Assembly: GCF_002943425.1 (NCBI RefSeq)
Contig: NZ_PTRA01000001.1
Span: forward strand, 1,488,001-1,552,000
Length of the DNA: 64,000 bases
Reading direction: 5' to 3'
From: Siphonobacter curvatus
Lineage (GTDB): Bacteria; Bacteroidota; Bacteroidia; Cytophagales; Spirosomataceae
This document shows, piece by piece, positions 60,401-64,000 of the stretch. Under the pieces are notes generated by a model, which did no database searches, was not told the DNA's origin, and was given only the letters and a program-made list of their open reading frames with translations. Within the stretch, counting starts at the first letter, position 1. Every line of letters starts with the position of its first letter. The translations under genes were made by a program, and so were the position numbers.

Positions 60401-61594
60401 TTAAACTGTAGCAGCTTCCTGCGAAGCCGCTACTTTGGCTAAAGCCTGCTGAAAATCTTCAATCAGATCGTCAATATTTTCCAGACCTACCGCAACCCGT
60501 ACGAGACCATCGGTAATGCCTACTTCGGCCCGTTCTTCTTTACTTAATTTGGAATGCGTTGTACTCGCGGGGTGGGTCAGAATAGTACGTGTATCACCTA
60601 AGTTCGGAGAGATCGAAGCAATTTCGAGGTGCTGCGTCAACGCATTAACCGCCTTAAACCCGCCTTTTACTTCCAGTGTCAGGATCGCCCCGCCGTATTT
60701 CATCTGCTGTTTCGCCAGTTCGTACTGCGGATGACTTTCCAGGAAGGGATAATGCACCGCTTGTAAAGCCGCATTGCCTTCCAGGGTTCGAGCGAGCGTA
60801 AGAGCGTTTTCACTATGAGCCCGCATGCGGACAAACAGCGTTTCCAGACTCTTCGACAGTACCCAGGCATTGAACGGCGATAAAGCCGGACCCGTATGAC
60901 GGGCGAAGAAACGAATAGGCTCGATCAGGTCTTTCCGGCCGACCAGAATACCCCCCAGCACGCGACCCTGGCCATCCATATATTTCGTAGCCGAGTGCAT
61001 CACCAGATCGGCCCCGAGTTCAATCGGATTCTGAATAACGGGCGTGGCGAAACAGTTGTCAACGGCCAGTACGACCTGATGACGTTTCGCAATGGCTGAT
61101 AAGGCCCGTAAATCGGTCAGCTCTAAACCAGGATTTGATGGACTTTCACAGAAATAAAATTTCGTATTTTCCTGCGTAGCCGCTTCCCATTGCGAGAGGT
61201 CGTGGCCCTCAACAAACGTAGTCGTTACGCCCCATTTCGGCATAATCTTGTTTAGAATCTGAATGGCGGAACCAAATAAAGCTTTCGAAGCAACTACGTG
61301 ATCACCCGCCTGAAGGCTTCCAGCAAACGTGGCGAAAATGGCCGCCATACCGGAAGCAAAAGCGATCCCTTCTTCGCCGCCTTCCAGTAAACAAACCTTA
61401 CGGATAAACTCGTCCACGTTGGGGTTGGAGTACCGGGAATACACGTTGCCCGCAATCTCATCGGCAAACATGGCCCGACCCATTTCGGCGTCGTCGAAGG
61501 TAAAACTGGACGTTAAGTATAAGGGAACCGAGTGCTCGCGGTTGTGTGAACGTTCCGCCTGAGCCCGGATTGCTAGTGTTTCTTTCGATGCCAT
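60401..61594 (-). CDS. metZ: O-succinylhomoserine sulfhydrylase-type PLP enzyme
   Basis: 397 residues from ATG 61594 (an ATG six bases upstream also fits). Cys/Met metabolism PLP family. Makes homocysteine from O-acylhomoserine and sulfide. PLP lysine at 204 in HSATKYMDGQGR, SRYSNPNVD for the cofactor phosphate of the neighbour subunit, and SPNLGDTRTILTHPASTTHSKLS typical of MetZ. A cystathionine gamma-synthase or methionine gamma-lyase role cannot be fully excluded. It diverges from an Lrp-family regulator. Confidence 0.88.
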   Translation of the reverse strand: MASKETLAIRAQAERSHNREHSVPLYLTSSFTFDDAEMGRAMFADEIAGNVYSRYSNPNVDEFIRKVCLLEGGEEGIAFASGMAAIFATFAGSLQAGDHVVASKALFGSAIQILNKIMPKWGVTTTFVEGHDLSQWEAATQENTKFYFCESPSNPGLELTDLRALSAIAKRHQVVLAVDNCFATPVIQNPIELGADLVMHSATKYMDGQGRVLGGILVGRKDLIEPIRFFARHTGPALSPFNAWVLSKSLETLFVRMRAHSENALTLARTLEGNAALQAVHYPFLESHPQYELAKQQMKYGGAILTLEVKGGFKAVNALTQHLEIASISPNLGDTRTILTHPASTTHSKLSKEERAEVGITDGLVRVAVGLENIDDLIEDFQQALAKVAASQEAATV

Positions 61595-61757
61595 AATCAA
61601 TCAGTGCTATTAAATTTCTGTCTGCAAAGTTCGGTAATTAGTAAATATGTTATGATTTTAGGCTTATAATTAGAAAACAAATCTAGTAAATGCTGCTTTG
61701 GTAAAAGAAAGACTCTATTTATGGATGATTTTTGCCTTCTAACTAGAAAAATAATCT

Positions 61758-62222
61758 ATGGATCAACTCGACCCCATTGACCGACGGATTCTGTCGCTCT
61801 TACAAACCAATGCCTTCATTTCCAATAAAGAGCTGGCTCAGGAAGTAGGGCTTTCGCTGACGCCCGTGCACGAACGGGTCAAACGCCTGGAACGTGAAGG
61901 CTACTTAAAAGGATATGTCGCTTTGGTTGATCGTCGCAAAATAGGACGCAGCCTGATTGCCTTCTGCCAGGTCTCATTGAAGGAACATACCCAGGCCTTT
62001 ATTCAGGAATTTGAGGCAAAAATTGGTAGTCTGCCAGAAGTGATGGAGTGTTACAACATCGCCGGGCCATATGACTATTTATTGAAAGTGATCGTGAAAG
62101 ATATGGACGATTACCGCCGCTTCGTAGTCGAACAACTCGCGGCCCTGGCCCACATTGGCGGTCCGCAAAGCGTATTCGTAATGGCTGAAATCAAGGTTAC
62201 TACGGCCTTACCCGTTGACTAG
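61758..62222 (+). CDS. Lrp/AsnC-family transcription regulator
   Basis: 154 residues. N-terminal winged HTH (LDPIDRRILSLLQTNAFISNKELAQEVGLSLTPVHERVKRLEREG) and C-terminal RAM/AsnC ligand domain (EVMECYNIAGPYDYLLKVIVKDMDDYRRF). Divergent from metZ (157-bp gap), so it probably controls sulfur amino acid synthesis locally (inference). Confidence 0.92.
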   Translation: MDQLDPIDRRILSLLQTNAFISNKELAQEVGLSLTPVHERVKRLEREGYLKGYVALVDRRKIGRSLIAFCQVSLKEHTQAFIQEFEAKIGSLPEVMECYNIAGPYDYLLKVIVKDMDDYRRFVVEQLAALAHIGGPQSVFVMAEIKVTTALPVD

Positions 62223-62251
62223 CTATATTATGGAATTGTTAAGAATGTAAT

Positions 62252-62291
62252 CCGCAAAATCACGATTTGATCACATCATGTACTTTTGCGG
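62252..62291 (+). terminator. Inverted repeat after Lrp gene, overlapping next promoter
   Basis: CCGCAAAA (62252-62259) pairs with TTTTGCGG (62284-62291), then GATTTT. The right arm overlaps a TACTTTTG -7 element (62281-62288) for the DUF2490 gene. It may be a terminator or an operator. Confidence 0.5.
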
Positions 62292-62308
62292 GATTTTAAT
62301 TCTTTTCC

Positions 62309-63088
62309 GTGACTAAGCTACGCGTATCTTTCAAGTTTTGGGCCTGTCTGTTGCTGGGCACCACGGCCTATGCCCAAACCTCTTTAACGCCCGCCGCTCC
62401 TTGGGGAAGCTGGTTTATTGGTACCCTTATACTACCCGGTGGAGATAAAAAATGGGGCGGTTTTGCCGAAGTACAGGCTCGTAGTAATGGTGTCTTCCGT
62501 CAGTTTTTTTACAATGAAATGAAGGGTGGGGTTACCTACGACATCAATAAAAATTTTACGGTAGGAATGGCCGGTGGAAGGTACGCTACCTACGATTTTC
62601 AGGATCTGTCGGCGGGTCCGTTGAATACGGAAGGTCGGATGTGGGAACAGCTGATTATCAATCAGTACCTAGATCGCTTGCGTTTTGAGCACCGTTACCG
62701 CGTGGAACAACGCTGGTTTACGTTTCGGGATGGTACGCATCCGTATCGCAATCGAATTCGCTATCGATTGAACATGTTCATTCCGCTCAACAACAAGAGT
62801 ATAAAGGATAAGACCTACTTCATTTCCATATTTGATGAGATTTTCCTAAACCCCAAAGGCCCTACGTTTGAGCGGAATCGTCTTTTTGCGGGAATTGGTT
62901 ACCAGTTCAATAAACACTGGACTGCCCAGATCGGCTGGGTGAATCAGACCAATTATAGTCCGGCGAGTTTCGACAAGGGGATCTTTACGCCCATTGCCCA
63001 TTCCGGAAAAAACAACATATTCATTTCTTGGACGTACCGTCTGAATAGTCTGGGGTCCGCCGAAAAGTTACCCTCTTCGGTCGATTAA
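62309..63088 (+). CDS. DUF2490 outer-membrane protein, GTG start
   Basis: 259 residues; the start is GTG at 62309. Signal peptide (FWACLLLGTTAYAQ). DUF2490 barrel motifs: GSWFIGTLILP, KWGGFAEVQARS, FNEMKGGVTYDINKNFTVGMAGGRYATY, RFEHRYRVEQRWF, YRNRIRYRLNMFIPLN and FISIFDEIFLN, typical of this outer-membrane beta-barrel. Function unknown. Confidence 0.83.
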   Translation: MTKLRVSFKFWACLLLGTTAYAQTSLTPAAPWGSWFIGTLILPGGDKKWGGFAEVQARSNGVFRQFFYNEMKGGVTYDINKNFTVGMAGGRYATYDFQDLSAGPLNTEGRMWEQLIINQYLDRLRFEHRYRVEQRWFTFRDGTHPYRNRIRYRLNMFIPLNNKSIKDKTYFISIFDEIFLNPKGPTFERNRLFAGIGYQFNKHWTAQIGWVNQTNYSPASFDKGIFTPIAHSGKNNIFISWTYRLNSLGSAEKLPSSVD

Positions 63089-63100
63089 TCCATGGGCATT

Positions 63101-63142
63101 ATACATCAAAAGCCTGATCACACGATCAGGCTTTTGATGTAT
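63101..63142. terminator. Bidirectional terminator
   Basis: 19-bp perfect stem (63101-63119 with 63124-63142), 4-nt loop, between converging genes. Confidence 0.87.
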
Positions 63143-63171
63143 ATAAAGTTTTGGTTAAGCAAGAAAGACGT

Positions 63172-64000
63172 TTAATGATCGCCAAATCGCTTTTCCCCCG
63201 CCGGAATCCGTACGGCCAGTTTGTTTTGCTTGGGCGGCAGCGGGCAGGTGGCGTAAGGCGTAAAAGCACAGGGTGGGTTGATAGCCTGATTGAAATCCAG
63301 CACCGTCGTACCATCGGCACTCGGCTGGTCGGCGTATAAGAAGCGGCCTGCTCCGTAGGTGTCCTTTTTGTTTGTTTCGTCTCCAAATACAACAAAAAGT
63401 TTCTCTTCACCCGTAGCGTCGAGCCGGTAGGTTTTTCCTTCGAGTTCGAAAACTAGTGTACCCGCCAGCGGCTGATCGGAAGTTTGCCCCAGAATATTGG
63501 TAATGGCTACGGTTTTGGGCGTACTGGGTTTTTCCAGACGAGCCGTAACCCGGTACTTTTCGTTGACGGCGAAGCGTTCGATGCCATGGAAGTTTTTCAA
63601 CTGTTCGCTTTCCAAGTCACGCAAACGAATGCCGTATTGGTCGCCGCGTTTGATCACCACCCATTTTAGCGACTCATGCTGTACGGTATTAGGCTTGGTA
63701 TCAGCAGTAAAAATGATCTGCGTACCCGTAGCCTTTTGTCCATCTATTGTCACCACGGCATCGGAGGTTGGCGTAAACTGTACGACTCCGTTCTTCAGTT
63801 GAAACGTACCTAGATGGGCAGTTCCTCCGGGAAAAACCACTTTGTTGTCAGCAGCACTGCCTACCGTATTTTCTCCTTCTTTGAGCCAGAATAAACCCGC
63901 TAGATTAAGCCAGCCATCTTCGCGTTTCAACGAAGCGACGCGTTTTTGATGCCATTCTTCTAATCGGGTCTTATAAGCCGGATCGTCGGAAATCGGGCGG
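63172..64000 (-). CDS. DUF1684 family protein, 5' end outside window
   Basis: The frame stays open to the right edge (codons before the TTG at 63930 read ...DDPAYKTRLEEWHQKRVAS), so the start lies beyond 64000. Family marks: EEWHQKRVASLKREDGWLNLAGLFWLKEGENTVGS, FVVFGDETNKKDTYGAGRFLYA, and the C-terminal LDFNQAINPPCAFTPYATCPLPP with AGEKRFGD. This DUF1684 domain is widespread; no activity is known to me. At least 275 residues are visible. A secretion signal cannot be judged. Confidence 0.88.
   Translation of the reverse strand, partial: RPISDDPAYKTRLEEWHQKRVASLKREDGWLNLAGLFWLKEGENTVGSAADNKVVFPGGTAHLGTFQLKNGVVQFTPTSDAVVTIDGQKATGTQIIFTADTKPNTVQHESLKWVVIKRGDQYGIRLRDLESEQLKNFHGIERFAVNEKYRVTARLEKPSTPKTVAITNILGQTSDQPLAGTLVFELEGKTYRLDATGEEKLFVVFGDETNKKDTYGAGRFLYADQPSADGTTVLDFNQAINPPCAFTPYATCPLPPKQNKLAVRIPAGEKRFGDH

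Noticed and set aside
61595-61757. Possible SAM riboswitch upstream of metZ
   Set aside because: I find none of the conserved SAM-I/II core patterns; only an isolated TAnnTTTG-like word on the minus strand (61685-61678) is visible.

Overview
The window looks like a chromosome segment of a Bacteroidota bacterium, most likely of the order Cytophagales (Spirosoma/Siphonobacter-like). The signs are a SusC/SusD pair, arginine synthesis through an N-acylornithine carbamoyltransferase, OmpH/BamA/UppS/NadK gene order with DUF6089-type proteins, several TTTG-N19/20-TAnnTTTG promoters, weak Shine-Dalgarno sequences, and frequent export signals ending in Q (AQ/GQ). Base composition looks close to 50% GC (not computed). 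I see no rRNA or tRNA gene, no CRISPR array and no insertion sequence.

Layout. 1-4.8 kb: a Tat-exported-looking aminotransferase (cut at the left edge), a Tat-signal flavin amine oxidase, a secreted protein with a C-terminal Hint (intein/Hedgehog-type) domain, and a GGSD-repeat DUF2807 protein. 4.9-14.6 kb: aat on the minus strand, then a long arginine operon: GNAT protein, argG, argC, argD, N-acylornithine carbamoyltransferase, argB, an ADP-ribosylglycohydrolase, argE and a 44-residue membrane peptide; argH is absent. A 31-codon reading frame with 8 arginine codons lies ahead of this operon, enclosed by competing hairpins and ending at a T-run; it is the best candidate here for an undescribed regulatory system. 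14.6-19.6 kb: MFS exporter, DAHP synthase/chorismate mutase, proline dehydrogenase, lspA. 19.7-28.2 kb (minus): nadK, two DUF6089-like proteins, uppS, bamA and two ompH genes, i.e. outer-membrane biogenesis, plus a membrane-anchored HExxH protease. 28.4-38.5 kb: small enzymes, a propeller-type sensor kinase with its NarL-type regulator, an S9 peptidase and a phosphodiester glycosidase-family protein. 38.5-39.0 kb is a non-coding, repeat-rich stretch.

39.0-44.0 kb (minus): AraC-type regulator with membrane domain, TonB-dependent receptor and secreted tyrosine phosphatase. 44.1-56.9 kb: a GMC oxidoreductase with its small Tat-signal subunit, then an AraC regulator divergent from a beta-mannan utilisation locus (SusC, SusD, GH26 mannanase, sodium/sugar symporter, GH130 mannosylglucose phosphorylase). 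Mannan would be cut outside the cell, taken in through SusCD and the symporter, and phosphorolysed inside. The cellobiose-2-epimerase this pathway needs is not at the locus. The regulator-SusC interval holds a 22-bp direct repeat (20/22 identical) that may be the regulator's operator.

56.9-64 kb: small conserved Bacteroidota proteins, a truncated short-chain dehydrogenase, a Gly/Tyr/Arg-rich lipoprotein, a MetZ-type enzyme divergent from an Lrp regulator, a DUF2490 protein, and a DUF1684 protein cut by the right edge. Many genes end in near-perfect terminator hairpins, several serving convergent genes. Spacers inside operons repeatedly carry G/T-rich left arms and A/C-rich right arms that form imperfect hairpins.
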